A DNA stretch of 64,000 nucleotides, taken from NCBI RefSeq assembly GCF_010499245.1, contig NZ_JAAGOW010000001.1, forward strand, positions 2,604,001 through 2,668,000, given 5' to 3'. The position numbers and the translations under genes are program-made. Of the stretch, positions 23,873 through 35,576 are shown piece by piece. The notes under the pieces are model-generated. The model worked only from the letters and a program-made list of their open reading frames with translations. It was not told the DNA's origin and made no database searches. Each line of letters opens with the position of its first letter. Position 1 is the first letter of the stretch. The stretch comes from Variovorax sp. WS11 (GTDB taxonomy: Bacteria > Pseudomonadota > Gammaproteobacteria > Burkholderiales > Burkholderiaceae_C).

Positions 23873-25278
23873 GCGTCGCCCGCGCGCCGGCACGCCGGGC
23901 GGCGGGCGCACCTCCGCTCAGCGGGCGCATGCTGCGGCGGGTGCTGCTGCCGCTGGCGCTGACCTGGCTGGTGGGCACCGCGGTGGCGGTGGCGGTGGCC
24001 GGCCACTTCACCGAGCAGGCCTTCGATCGCGCACTGCTCGACGACGCCTACGCCGTCTCGGCCAACGTCGAGTCCGGCGATCGCGATATCCGGTTGCAGC
24101 TGACGCCGCGGGAGGTCACGAGCGTGCTCTTCGATCAGTCCGAGAACATGTACTTCGCGGTGCTGCGGCAGGACGGCTCGCTGCTCGCGGGCCATGCGGG
24201 CCTGCTGGCGCCGGTGCCGGCGCAGGGCGTGCGCTACCGCTTCTCCGACATCGACTACCAGGGGCGGGAGCTGCGCGCGGTGGTGCTGAACCATGAGCCA
24301 CCCGACGCCTTTCGCGTGGTGATCGCGCAGACCACGCGGGCGCGCAGCGCGCTGGTCGAGCGGCTGCTGGTCTACTCGCTGGCGCCGCAGCTGGTGCTGC
24401 TGGCGCTGCTGGCGTTCTGGCTGTGGCGCGGCATCGAGGGCGAGCTGCGGCCGCTAGGCGAACTGCGCCGGACGCTGGACCGGCGCGATGCGCGCGACCT
24501 GGCGCCGGTGCCGGTGGCGCGCAGCTCGCGCGAGCTGGAGCGCCTGGGCGATACGCTCAACGCCCTGTTCGAGCGCCTCGGGCACAGCGTGCGCGCGCAG
24601 CGCGAGTTCGCGGGCAACGTGGCGCACGAGCTGCGCACGCCGCTGGCGGGCATCCGCGCGCTGGCCGAGTACGGGCTGGCGCAGCAGGCGCCCGCCGTGT
24701 GGCGCGAGCAGCTGCAGCAGATCGCCGCCAGTCAGGCGCGCGCCAGCCGCCTGGTCGATCAGCTGCTCGGCCTGGCATTGGCCGACGAAGCGCGCACCGG
24801 CCTGCAGCGCGAGCCGCTGCGGCTCGACGTGCTGGTGGAACAGGCGGTGCTGCGCCATCTCGCGCGGGCCGATGCCCAGGGCGTGGACCTGGGCGCGCTG
24901 GGCCTGGAGGCACCGGTGACCGTGCTGGCCAATGCCGCGCTGGTGGAGGGCATCCTCGACAACCTGATCGACAACGCGCTGCGCTACGGGGGCCGCACCA
25001 TCACCATCGCGCTCGCCGAGCGCACGCTGGCCGTGATCGACGACGGTCCGGGCATCGCACCCGAGCTCCAGCGTGCGCTGGTGCAGCGCTGGTCGCAGGG
25101 GCCCGAGGGCACGAAGCTGGGGCAGGGCGCCGGCCTCGGGCTGGCGATCGTGGCGCGCTACGCCGCGCTGCTGGATGCCGAGCTGCGCTTCGAGCAGGCC
25201 GGCGAAGCGGGCGGGCTGCGGGTCAGCGTGGCCTTCGGCGCGCCGCCCGAGCACGAGGATCAGTCCAACGCCGGATAG
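23869..25278 (+). CDS. Sensor histidine kinase (TctE/QseC-like)
   Basis: The 469-residue membrane kinase has two transmembrane segments (about 24-45 and 166-187) flanking a periplasmic domain of about 120 residues. The HisKA motif is NVAHELRTPLAGIRA (H253) and the ATPase motifs are NLIDNALRYGG, IDDGPGI and GAGLGLAIVARY. The GTG start at 23869 overlaps the stop of the response regulator. Its 3' end overlaps the convergent ene-reductase gene by 19 bases. The stimulus is unknown; TctE-like kinases often respond to carboxylic acids. Confidence 0.92.
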   Translation: MSVARAPARRAAGAPPLSGRMLRRVLLPLALTWLVGTAVAVAVAGHFTEQAFDRALLDDAYAVSANVESGDRDIRLQLTPREVTSVLFDQSENMYFAVLRQDGSLLAGHAGLLAPVPAQGVRYRFSDIDYQGRELRAVVLNHEPPDAFRVVIAQTTRARSALVERLLVYSLAPQLVLLALLAFWLWRGIEGELRPLGELRRTLDRRDARDLAPVPVARSSRELERLGDTLNALFERLGHSVRAQREFAGNVAHELRTPLAGIRALAEYGLAQQAPAVWREQLQQIAASQARASRLVDQLLGLALADEARTGLQREPLRLDVLVEQAVLRHLARADAQGVDLGALGLEAPVTVLANAALVEGILDNLIDNALRYGGRTITIALAERTLAVIDDGPGIAPELQRALVQRWSQGPEGTKLGQGAGLGLAIVARYAALLDAELRFEQAGEAGGLRVSVAFGAPPEHEDQSNAG

Positions 25279-26363
25279 TCGATGTAGCCCTTCTCGCCGC
25301 CGCCGTAGAAGGTGCCCTTGTCCCAGGGGTTGAGCGGCGCGCCTTCGCGCAAGCGGCGCACCAGGTCGGGGTTGGAAATGAAGGGCTTGCCGAAGGCCAC
25401 GAGGTCGTCGCCTTCCTTCAGGGCGGCTTCGGCCAGCGGCTTGTCGTAGCCGTTGTTCACCATCCAGGCGGCCCGGCCGCCGGCCTTGCGGTAGACGGCC
25501 TTGAGCGCTTCGTAGTCGAAGGGCCGGTCCTCCAGCTCGCGCGGCCCGCCGGTGGCGCCCTCGATGACGTGGATGTAGGCCAGGCCCAGCGGCGCGAGCT
25601 GTTTCACGACGTACTCGAAGAGTGGCTGCGGATCGGCGTCGTGCACGTCGTTGGCCGGCGTGACGGGCGACAGGCGGATGCCGGTCACGCCGCCGCCGAC
25701 CGCGTCGACCACGGCGCGCGCCGCCTCGAGCAACAGGCGGGCGCGGTTCTCGATGCTGCCGCCGTAGTCGTCGCTGCGATGGTTGCTGCCGGTCTTGAGG
25801 AACTGGTCGAGCAGGTAGCCGTTGGCGCCATGAATCTCGACGCCGTCGAAGCCCGCGGTCTCGACGGCGTTGCGCGCGGCTGCTGCGTAGGCGTGGACGA
25901 TGCCGGGCAGCTCGGCTGCGTCGAGGGCGCGGGGCTCGGAAGTCTCGGTGAAGGTGGGCACGCCGTCCTTGATCAGCACGGTCTTGGTCTTGGCCGCGAT
26001 GGCCGACGGGGCGACCGGCTTGCCGCCGCCGGGTTGCAGCTCGTGGTGCGAGACCCGGCCCACGTGCCACAGCTGCACGACGATCTTGCCGCCCTCGGCA
26101 TGGACGGCATCGGTGACGCGCTTCCAGGCCTGGAGCTGCTCGCCGGCGTAGAGGCCGGGCACGTCGGCATAGCCCTGGCCCTGGTGGCTGATGGCGGTGG
26201 CTTCGGTGATCAGCAGGCCGGCGCCGGCGCGCTGCGCGTAGTAAGTGACAGCGATGGGGGGCGGCACCGCGTTGGGCGAGCGGTTGCGCGTGAGCGGTGC
26301 CATGACGATGCGGTTGGCAAGCTTCAGATCGCCGGCCTCGATCGGATCGAAAAGGGAGGACAT
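25260..26363 (-). CDS. Alkene reductase (old yellow enzyme family)
   Basis: The 367-residue FMN-dependent TIM-barrel enzyme reads MSSLFDPIEAGDLKLANRIVMAPLTRNR, a classical OYE start. VQLWHVGR and VEIHGANGYLLDQFLKTGSNHRSD contain the active-site region. It reduces activated alkenes or electrophiles with NAD(P)H, comparable with NemA and xenobiotic reductases. The C-terminus overlaps the end of the convergent kinase gene by 19 bases. No adjacent regulator is seen. Confidence 0.95.
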   Translation of the reverse strand: MSSLFDPIEAGDLKLANRIVMAPLTRNRSPNAVPPPIAVTYYAQRAGAGLLITEATAISHQGQGYADVPGLYAGEQLQAWKRVTDAVHAEGGKIVVQLWHVGRVSHHELQPGGGKPVAPSAIAAKTKTVLIKDGVPTFTETSEPRALDAAELPGIVHAYAAAARNAVETAGFDGVEIHGANGYLLDQFLKTGSNHRSDDYGGSIENRARLLLEAARAVVDAVGGGVTGIRLSPVTPANDVHDADPQPLFEYVVKQLAPLGLAYIHVIEGATGGPRELEDRPFDYEALKAVYRKAGGRAAWMVNNGYDKPLAEAALKEGDDLVAFGKPFISNPDLVRRLREGAPLNPWDKGTFYGGGEKGYIDYPALD

Positions 26364-26488
26364 CCTTTTTGCCTTTTGTTGTGAAGGGATGGGCCTGACG
26401 GTAATGCGATGCGCTCGGCCGTGCTGCCGCGGGGTTGTCGCATTGCTGCTAGGAGATGTCTGGTCATGCTTCAGAATGGCCGTCCTCG

Positions 26489-27703
26489 ATGACGACTTGC
26501 GCCGCTACGCTCACGCCCGCCCAAGCCCTGCGCCTGGCGCTCGCGTTGTCGCTGGGGGCGGCGGTCTCGCTGGGCATCACGCGCTTTTCCTATGGCCTGC
26601 TGCTGCCGCCCATGCGTGCCGACCTGGGCTGGAGCTACACGCTGGCAGGCGGCATGAACACGGCGAACGCGGCCGGCTATCTGCTGGGCGCGCTGATGAC
26701 GCCGGCCTTGATGCGGCGCTTCGGGCCGCTGCGCCTGCTGGTGGGCGGTGCGGTCTGGGCCAGCCTCTTCATGGCGGCCAGCGGCTTCTTCACCTCGGCA
26801 CCGGCCCTGCTGGTCCAGCGCTTCCTGGCTGGGGTGGCGAGTGCCTGGGTCTTCGTGGCGGGCGGACTGTTGGCCGCACGCCTCGGTGCGCAGCGGCCCG
26901 AACGCGCGGGCCTGCTGCTCGGCCTCTACTACGGTGGCACGGGCTTCGGCATCACGCTGTCGGCCTTGCTGGTGCCGCCGGTGCTGCAGGCCGCGGCCGG
27001 CCAGGCGCATGGGTGGGCCTGGGCGTGGTGGGCCCTGGCGCTGGCCTGCGTGGCGGCGACGGCGCTCTTGGCCAGTGCGGCGCGCGCGATGCCGGCCGAT
27101 GCGCCCGCCGGCGTTGCGGCATCGCCGGCGACGGCCGCGATGCCGGGCAACGCCGTGCTTCGCTTCGGCTGGGCGTTGGCGGGCTACGCCATGTTCGGCG
27201 TGGGCTACATCGGCTACATGACTTTCGTGATCGCGCTGTTGCGCGAGCAGGGAGCGAGCCCGGGCAGCATCACGGCCTTCTATGCGCTGCTCGGCGTGGC
27301 GTGCGTGGCCTCGGCACGGCTCTGGGCGGGCCTGCTGGACCGCTTTCGCGGCGGCGGGCCGCAGGCGATGCTCAATGCGCTGCTGGGGGTGGCGACGCTG
27401 CTCCCGGTGCTCAGTGCCGCCTGGCCGGTGGCCCTGGTGTCGGGACTGCTGTTCGGCGCGGTCTTCCTGTCGGTGGTGGCGTCCACCACGGCCCTGGTGC
27501 GGCACAACCTGCCGGATGCGCAATGGGCGACCGGCATCAGCGCCTTCACCATCGTCTTCGCGCTGGGGCAGATCGTGGGACCGACGGTGACCGGCTGGAT
27601 CTCCGATGGCGCCGGTGGGCTGGCGCGCGGCCTCGTGGCCTCGGCCGTGGCGCTGTGGATCGGCGCAGCGCTGGCGTGGCGTCAGCGGCCGCTGAGCCGC
27701 TGA
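26489..27703 (+). CDS. YbfB/YjiJ-family MFS transporter
   Basis: The 404-residue protein has about twelve transmembrane helices; the N-terminal half includes SLGITRFSYGLLLPPMRADLGWSY, the family signature. LGLYYGGTGFGI and a loop near 215-225 join the second six helices. The ATG at 26489 (MTTCAATLTP) is preferred; an in-frame ATG at 26456 is possible. The substrate is unknown for most members. The stop codon lies in a triplicated 8-bp repeat. Confidence 0.88.
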   Translation: MTTCAATLTPAQALRLALALSLGAAVSLGITRFSYGLLLPPMRADLGWSYTLAGGMNTANAAGYLLGALMTPALMRRFGPLRLLVGGAVWASLFMAASGFFTSAPALLVQRFLAGVASAWVFVAGGLLAARLGAQRPERAGLLLGLYYGGTGFGITLSALLVPPVLQAAAGQAHGWAWAWWALALACVAATALLASAARAMPADAPAGVAASPATAAMPGNAVLRFGWALAGYAMFGVGYIGYMTFVIALLREQGASPGSITAFYALLGVACVASARLWAGLLDRFRGGGPQAMLNALLGVATLLPVLSAAWPVALVSGLLFGAVFLSVVASTTALVRHNLPDAQWATGISAFTIVFALGQIVGPTVTGWISDGAGGLARGLVASAVALWIGAALAWRQRPLSR

Positions 27704-27711
27704 GCCGCTGA
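27688..27711. repeat. Three tandem copies of GCCGCTGA over a stop codon
   Basis: Exact octamers at 27688-27695, 27696-27703 and 27704-27711 span the end of the MFS transporter gene; the stop TGA is the end of the second copy. Copy-number change by replication slippage would shift the reading of the last residues but each copy brings a TGA in one frame. Confidence 0.8.
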
Positions 27712-27732
27712 GCGCGCCGCGCGCGTCTTGTC

Positions 27733-28341
27733 TTACTTGCTCAGGCCCTCGGCCTTGAGCGCTTCCTGCACGTTCGGCCGGGCACCGACACGCGCATGCC
27801 AGGCCTGCACGTTCGGGTAGGGCGACAGGTCGATCCCGACAGGCTTGGCCCAGTTGGTGACGGTGAACAGGTAGCCATCGGCCACGGTGAAGTGCTCGCC
27901 CATCAGGTACTCCTTGCCCTCGAGCTCGCGGTCGAGCCACTCGTAGCGCGACTGCAGCTTGGACTTGAAGACGGCCTTCGCCTCGTCGGGCATGGCGGGG
28001 TTGAAGAAGGGCGAGTAGGTCTTGTGGATCTCGGTGCCGATGAAGGTGAGCCACTCCTGCAGCCGATAGCGCGACAGCGTGCCCGCAGCCGGCGCGAGGT
28101 TCTTGGTGGGCGCGAGGTCGGCGATGTACTGCACGATGGCCGGGCCTTCGCGCAGGCGCGTGCCGTCGTCGAGCTCGAGCATCGGCACGTAGCCGAGCGG
28201 GTTGATGCCGTAGTAGTCGGTGCCGTCCTGCAGCTTGTGGCTCTTGGTGCTGGCGAGCACGGGCTCGAAGGCGATGCCGGCTTCGCGCAGCGCGATGTGC
28301 GGCGACAGCGAGCAGGCGCCGGGCGAGTAGTACAGCTTCAT
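27733..28341 (-). CDS. gstA: Glutathione S-transferase, beta class
   Basis: The 202-residue enzyme starts [20 protein letters not shown], with Cys10 in the beta-class position. It has the glutathione-binding [14 protein letters not shown] and [20 protein letters not shown]-terminal helical domain with [14 protein letters not shown] follows. Beta-class enzymes conjugate or reduce electrophiles and bind antibiotics. It converges with the MFS gene. The gap upstream (28342-28521) would hold its promoter and that of the divergent small membrane protein gene; no clear promoter box was identified. Confidence 0.95.
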   Translation of the reverse strand: MKLYYSPGACSLSPHIALREAGIAFEPVLASTKSHKLQDGTDYYGINPLGYVPMLELDDGTRLREGPAIVQYIADLAPTKNLAPAAGTLSRYRLQEWLTFIGTEIHKTYSPFFNPAMPDEAKAVFKSKLQSRYEWLDRELEGKEYLMGEHFTVADGYLFTVTNWAKPVGIDLSPYPNVQAWHARVGARPNVQEALKAEGLSK

Positions 28342-28521
28342 GCGAAAGACTCCAATGGAATGTTGGGAAACGATCTTGGGAGAGCAGGGGATGCTAGCGC
28401 TTTCGGCTGCGCCGCGTTTTTGTCCTACGGTGCCTCGGGCGGGCCGACTATCGGTGGCGAGGGAGGGCCTCCATATGCTCCGTGGCGCTGCGGCCGGGGC
28501 CGCAATCGAAGGAGTCCCTCC

Positions 28522-28707
28522 ATGTTGAAGTACGCCATCATCTTCGCGATCGTCTCGCTGATCGCGGCCGGGCTCGGCTTCGGCGGCATCGCCGCAGGCG
28601 CGGCCGGGATTGCCAAGCTGCTGTTCGGTCTGTTCCTGATCCTGGCCGTTCTCTTCCTGGTGCTGGCAGCGCTGGGCATCGGCGCGGCGAAGAAGGCCTT
28701 GGACTGA
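28522..28707 (+). CDS. DUF1328 small membrane protein (YtjA-like)
   Basis: The 61-residue product consists almost only of two transmembrane helices ([20 protein letters not shown] and [21 protein letters not shown]) with a short basic tail. Length and pattern match the DUF1328/YtjA family of stress-associated small membrane proteins. AAGGAG lies 7-8 bases before the ATG. Function not established for the family. Confidence 0.9.
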   Translation: MLKYAIIFAIVSLIAAGLGFGGIAAGAAGIAKLLFGLFLILAVLFLVLAALGIGAAKKALD

Positions 28708-28745
28708 CAACGCCGCGGCGCCTGCGTCGCGGCCTGGGGAGGAAT

Positions 28746-29660
28746 ATGCATGTCTCGAATGTGGAAGCGGTGCTCGACTATGAAGTCGAGGCGCCATCGC
28801 ACCTGGTGTTCAACATCGAGGCCGCGCGCAGCGGTGCGCAGGCAGTCGCCAGCGAGGCGCTGGTGATCGAGCCGGCGGTGCAGCGGCAGGCTTTTTGCGA
28901 TGAGGGCAGCGGCAATCGCTTTGTCCGCTTCGATGCGCCGCCGGGTCCGCTGAAGATCCGCTATCGCGCGCAAGTGCAGCGCGCCCATGTGCTGGTGCCG
29001 TCCGAACTCGCGGAGCTGCCGGTGAACCAGGTGCCGAACGAGATCCTCCACTACCTCATGCCGAGCCGCTACTGCGAGTCGGACCTGATGTCGCGCTGCG
29101 CGCAGCAGCTCTTTTGCGACCTGCCGCCGGGCATCGGGCGCGTGCAGGCGATTGCCGACTGGATCCACGACAGCATCACCTACGAGCCCGGCACCAGCGA
29201 CTCCACCACCACGGCGCGCGAGGTGTTCGTCGAGCGCGCGGGGGTGTGCCGCGACTTTGCGCACCTGGGCATCACCTTCTGCCGCGCGCTCAACATTCCG
29301 GCGCGCCTGGTGGTGGGCTACGTCTGGTTCGACGAGCCGCCGCAGGACTTTCATGCGGTGTTCGAGGCCTGGCTGGGCGGGCAGTGGGTGCTCTTCGATG
29401 CCACGCGCATGGCGCCGGTAGACCGCCTGGTGCGCGTGGGCACCGGCCGCGATGCGAAGGACGTGGCCTTCTGCACCTTCTTCGGGCCGGTGCGCATGAC
29501 CGGCAAGACGATGAGTGTGCACGAGCTGCAGGACGAGCGCCTGGTGCCCTCGGCCGGGCCGGCGCCGAGCGGGCAGCTGGTGGGCATCGAGAAGCCCATT
29601 CCGGTGGCGGCGGCTTCCGTCTCGCTGCTGCAGACGCCGGCCGAGGCGCGTTTGCTATAA
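28746..29660 (+). CDS. Transglutaminase-like cysteine protease-fold protein
   Basis: The 304-residue protein has the transglutaminase-like triad: Cys in RAGVCRDFAHLG, His in DFHAVFEAWLGG and Asp in LFDATRMAP. An N-terminal beta domain (MHVSNVEAVLDYEVEAPSHL) precedes it. Such cytoplasmic bacterial proteins are thought to be proteases or peptide ligases acting on unknown partners. The ATG at 28746 has GGGGAGG just upstream. It follows the DUF1328 gene by 38 bases; its stop codon falls inside a small palindrome. Confidence 0.9.
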   Translation: MHVSNVEAVLDYEVEAPSHLVFNIEAARSGAQAVASEALVIEPAVQRQAFCDEGSGNRFVRFDAPPGPLKIRYRAQVQRAHVLVPSELAELPVNQVPNEILHYLMPSRYCESDLMSRCAQQLFCDLPPGIGRVQAIADWIHDSITYEPGTSDSTTTAREVFVERAGVCRDFAHLGITFCRALNIPARLVVGYVWFDEPPQDFHAVFEAWLGGQWVLFDATRMAPVDRLVRVGTGRDAKDVAFCTFFGPVRMTGKTMSVHELQDERLVPSAGPAPSGQLVGIEKPIPVAAASVSLLQTPAEARLL

Positions 29661-29671
29661 AAACGATAGCA
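29653..29671. repeat. Small palindrome TGCTAT/ATAGCA overlapping a stop codon
   Basis: TGCTAT (29653-29658) and ATAGCA (29666-29671) flank AAAAACG; the stop TAA of the transglutaminase-like gene is at 29658-29660. A half copy of a similar element (TTGCTATCAATTTTG, 33945-33959) lies after parA. Palindromes with TTGCTAT arms are, from memory, frequent between genes in Comamonadaceae. This could be a weak terminator. Confidence 0.5.
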
Positions 29672-29807
29672 CACGACGAAGACGGCAGGCGACTTGGCGG
29701 CGAGTGCCGGACCGCGAGGCCTTGCCCCTGCGGGCCTCCAGGTGTCGCCTGCGCGATTAAAATCGACGCCCCTTTCCGCAAGCGCACGCGCAGGTGCGCC
29801 CCTCCCC

Positions 29808-31753
<1,946 letters not shown>

Positions 31754-31757
<4 letters not shown>

Positions 31758-32392
31758 GTTCCGATCGGGAGCTGCGCGAGGGCGCAGCGACGCTTGGGCT
31801 GACCCTGGATGACCAGCAATGCGAGCGGCTACTGGCCTACGGCGCGGTGATCCTGAAATGGAACAAGGTCTACAACTTGACCGCGCTGCGCGACCCGGCG
31901 AGCGTGCTGACCCATCACCTGCTCGACAGCCTGTCCGTCATCGGGCCGTTGGCCCGCGAGTGGCCGGGGAGGGCAGCGTTGCTCGATGTGGGTGCAGGGG
32001 CGGGGCTGCCGGGCGTGGTCATCGCGATTCTGCGCAACGACATTACTGTCACTTGCCTGGACGCGGTGGCCAAGAAGGCAGCCTTCGTCCAGCAGGTGGC
32101 AGCGGAACTCGGTCTGCCCAACCTGCGTGGCTTGCACGCCCGGGTGGAATCGCTGACCGGGAGCTACGAGCTGATCAGTTCGCGCGCCTTCGCCTCCTTG
32201 CCCGATTTCTTCGAAGGTTCGAAGCATCTGCTCGCGCCCGGTGGACGTTGGCTCGCCATGAAAGGCAAGACGCCAAGCGACGAACTGTCGCAGGTGGCCG
32301 CCGAAATCGAGGTGTTTCACGTGGAACAGCTGCGCGTTCCCGGGCTGGAAGCCGACCGCTGCATCGTCTGGGCGCGAAAACAGACGGCGTGA
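31754..32392 (+). CDS. rsmG: 16S rRNA (guanine527-N7)-methyltransferase RsmG (GidB)
   Basis: The 212-residue SAM-dependent enzyme has [14 protein letters not shown] at residues 36-49, then SAM motif [14 protein letters not shown], and [11 protein letters not shown] in the C-terminal half. It methylates G527 of 16S rRNA; loss gives low-level streptomycin resistance in many bacteria. Its ATG overlaps the mnmG stop (ATGA), the standard coupled pair. A near-perfect parS lies in its 3' part. Confidence 0.97.
32313..32328. promoter_or_regulatory. Second parS site inside rsmG, one mismatch
   Basis: TGTTTCACGTGGAACA differs from the perfect palindrome by one base. It is read in rsmG as Val-Phe-His-Val-Glu-Gln, a different frame relative to the palindrome than in mnmG. 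It lies 1,072 bases from the first site and 741 bases before parA. Confidence 0.9.
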
Positions 32393-32452
32393 GCGGCCTT
32401 CCGCGCATCGACCTCGCTTAGACTCGAAGCCTCCCTTTCCGAGGCAATTTCC

Positions 32453-33067
32453 ATGTTCGGCATCGCTGACTACGGCGCGTTCGTTGTCGCCATCATCGTT
32501 TTTCTGGCGATTCCCGGGCCGGGCAATCTGGCCATCATTAACTCCACCGGCAAGGGCGGTATCCGCGGCGGGCTCGCCGCCGCCTTCGGCGTGATCGCCG
32601 GCGACCAGGTCCTGATGTGGGCTGCAGTGGCTGGGGTTGCCGCGCTGCTGACTGCTTACCCGCCGGCCTTCAAGGCCATGCAGTGGCTGGGTGCTGCGTA
32701 CCTGGCCTGGCTGGGATTCAGGATGCTGACCGCCAAGCCGGGCGCCGCGCCGGTGCTCAACATCCGGCCGCGCCAGTATTTCCGGCAGGCGCTGATGATC
32801 ACGCTCCTGAATCCGAAGGCGATCGTCTTCTACATGGCCTTCTTTCCGCTCTTCGTCGACCCGGCGCATCACCAGGGCTTGCTGACCTTCGGCGTGATGG
32901 CGCTGACGATTGCGGTGCTGACCCTCGCCTATTGCCTGGGCGCCACGCTGCTTACGCACTTCCTTGCGGAGCGGCTGCGTGCCAATCCGCGCATCAAGAC
33001 CCTGCTCGAAAAGTTGGCGGGCGTCTTCCTGATCGGCTTTGGCGTGAAGCTGGCGGCGTCCCAGTAG
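32453..33067 (+). CDS. LysE/RhtB-family amino acid exporter
   Basis: The 204-residue inner membrane protein has about six helices, beginning YGAFVVAIIVFLAIPGPGNL with the family PGP motif. LNPKAIVFYMAFFPLFVDP is typical of RhtB-like exporters. It exports amino acids or derivatives, specificity unknown. It is placed between rsmG and parA, one base before the parA start, so parA translation may depend on it. Confidence 0.93.
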   Translation: MFGIADYGAFVVAIIVFLAIPGPGNLAIINSTGKGGIRGGLAAAFGVIAGDQVLMWAAVAGVAALLTAYPPAFKAMQWLGAAYLAWLGFRMLTAKPGAAPVLNIRPRQYFRQALMITLLNPKAIVFYMAFFPLFVDPAHHQGLLTFGVMALTIAVLTLAYCLGATLLTHFLAERLRANPRIKTLLEKLAGVFLIGFGVKLAASQ

Positions 33068-33068
33068 C

Positions 33069-33923
<855 letters not shown>

Positions 33924-33965
33924 AGGCCACCGGACCGATCTTTCTTGCTATCAATTTTGCAGCAG

Positions 33966-34508
33966 ATGACCGCGTCCACCATCCTGTTGCTGCCCGGCTG
34001 GCAGAACAGCGATGCCCCGCACTGGCAAAGCCGCTGGGAGGCGGTCCATGGCGACCGCCGTGTCGAGCAGCATGAATGGATCCGGCCACTGCGCGGCGAC
34101 TGGTCGGCACGGCTGGAGGAGGAAGTGCTGGCTTCGCCGGGACCGGTGGTTCTGGTCGCTCACAGCCTGGGCTGCATCCTGGTGGCCGCCTGGGCCGCCC
34201 ATTCGCGCAACACCGACAAGGTGCAGGCCGCCCTCCTGGTGGCCCCGGGCGACCTCGAGCGAGAGGACCTGCGCCAGATGATTCCCGGCTGGGCGCCGAT
34301 CGTGCGCCAGCCACTGCCGTTTCGCGCGCTGATGATTGCCGCCAGCGACGATCCCTACTGCAGCGCCGAGCGCTCGCGCGGCCTGGCGCGCGACTGGGGT
34401 GCCCGCTACCACGATGCCGGCCCGGGCGGCCATCTCAACGGCGAATCCGGCCTGGGCGACTGGGCCGCGGGCCGCCAACTGCTGAACGAAATCCTGAAAG
34501 AAGAATGA
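33966..34508 (+). CDS. RBBP9/YdeN-family alpha/beta hydrolase
   Basis: The 180-residue hydrolase has ILLLPGWQNSDAPHWQSRWE, the family N-terminus, then nucleophile S67 in AHSLGC. The acid lies in AASDDPYC and the His in GPGGHLNGESG. Members are small serine hydrolases with unknown substrates. It lies between parA and parB and its stop overlaps an ATG near the parB start. The ATG at 33966 is chosen; a longer start at 33945 would include a degenerate repeat. Confidence 0.9.
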   Translation: MTASTILLLPGWQNSDAPHWQSRWEAVHGDRRVEQHEWIRPLRGDWSARLEEEVLASPGPVVLVAHSLGCILVAAWAAHSRNTDKVQAALLVAPGDLEREDLRQMIPGWAPIVRQPLPFRALMIAASDDPYCSAERSRGLARDWGARYHDAGPGGHLNGESGLGDWAAGRQLLNEILKEE

Positions 34509-34513
34509 CCTCG

Positions 34514-35458
34514 ATGGCCACCAAAAAACCCAAGGGCCTCGGCCGTGGACTCGAAGCCCTTCTGGGGCCCACTTTCACCGGCCAGGACAGCTCGGCGAAC
34601 GACGACGCCGCGCCGCCCAATCCGACCACCCTGAACCTCGACCAGATGGTCCCCGGCGTCTACCAGCCGCGCACCCGGATGGACGAGGGCGCGCTCTACG
34701 AGCTGGCGGAGAGCATCAAGGCGCAGGGCATCATGCAGCCCATCCTCGTTCGCCGCATCGACGGCGACGCATCGCGCGCAAACAACAACGCCGAGTTCGA
34801 GATCATCGCGGGCGAGCGCCGCTTCCGCGCCGCCAAGCTGGCGGGCCTCGACAGCGTGCCCGTGCTCGTTCGCGACGTGCCGAACGAAGCCGCGGCTGCC
34901 ATGTCCCTCATCGAGAACATCCAGCGCGAAGACCTCAACCCGCTGGAAGAGGCCCAGGGCTTGCAGCGCCTGGTCTCCGAATTTGGGCTCACTCACGAGT
35001 CGGCGGCCCAGGCCGTCGGCCGCTCGCGCAGCGCCGCCAGCAACCTGCTGCGCCTGCTGAACCTCGCCGAGCCTGCCCAGGCCATGCTGATGGCGGGCGA
35101 CATCGACATGGGTCACGCGCGCGCGCTGCTGTCGCTGGACAAGGCCACCCAGATCACGGCGGCCAACCAGATCGCGGCCAAGAAGCTTTCGGTGCGCGAG
35201 GCCGAGGCACTGGTGAAGAAGCTGGGCGCCGAGTTCAGCCTGCGGCCGCCGGTGCGGCGCGGCGGAGTGGAGAAGTCGCGCGACCTGCAGCGCGTCGAGG
35301 AAGAACTGGCCGACCTGCTGGCCGCCGAGGTCGAGGTGCGCATCAAGAAGCGCAGCAAGCGCGGGGGCAAGGTGGAGCAGAGCGGCGAGCTCGCCATCCA
35401 TTTCGGCTCACTCGAAGCCCTCAACGGCCTCATCGACCGCATCCGCCAAACGGTCTAG
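34514..35458 (+). CDS. parB: Chromosome partitioning protein ParB (Spo0J)
   Basis: The product (314 residues from MATKKPKGLGRGLEALLG) has the ParA-stimulating N-terminal Arg region GLGRGLEALL and the CTPase/ParB-box motif EIIAGERRFRAAKLAG. ENIQREDLNPLEEAQGLQRL, a helix-turn-helix (THESAAQAVGRSRSAASNLLRLL) and a C-terminal dimerization domain follow. It binds parS and spreads as a CTP-dependent clamp. An ATG at 34505 that overlaps the previous stop is an alternative start. A terminator follows. Confidence 0.96.
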   Translation: MATKKPKGLGRGLEALLGPTFTGQDSSANDDAAPPNPTTLNLDQMVPGVYQPRTRMDEGALYELAESIKAQGIMQPILVRRIDGDASRANNNAEFEIIAGERRFRAAKLAGLDSVPVLVRDVPNEAAAAMSLIENIQREDLNPLEEAQGLQRLVSEFGLTHESAAQAVGRSRSAASNLLRLLNLAEPAQAMLMAGDIDMGHARALLSLDKATQITAANQIAAKKLSVREAEALVKKLGAEFSLRPPVRRGGVEKSRDLQRVEEELADLLAAEVEVRIKKRSKRGGKVEQSGELAIHFGSLEALNGLIDRIRQTV

Positions 35459-35479
35459 TTGCAAAGTGGGGAAGTCCTA

Positions 35480-35509
35480 GCTTCCGGATGGTTGTCCGGA
35501 GGCTTCTTT
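35480..35509 (+). terminator. Rho-independent terminator after parB
   Basis: GCTTCCGGA (35480-35488) pairs with TCCGGAGGC (35495-35503) around TGGTTG, with one G-T pair, followed by TTCTTT. It lies 22 bases after the parB stop and ends the mnmG-parB run. Confidence 0.75.
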
Positions 35510-35576
35510 GCGCCTATGCTCTGCCGGTTACTTTTTCTAACCTAATAGCCTGAAAGTATTCAGAGGGAATCCGACC

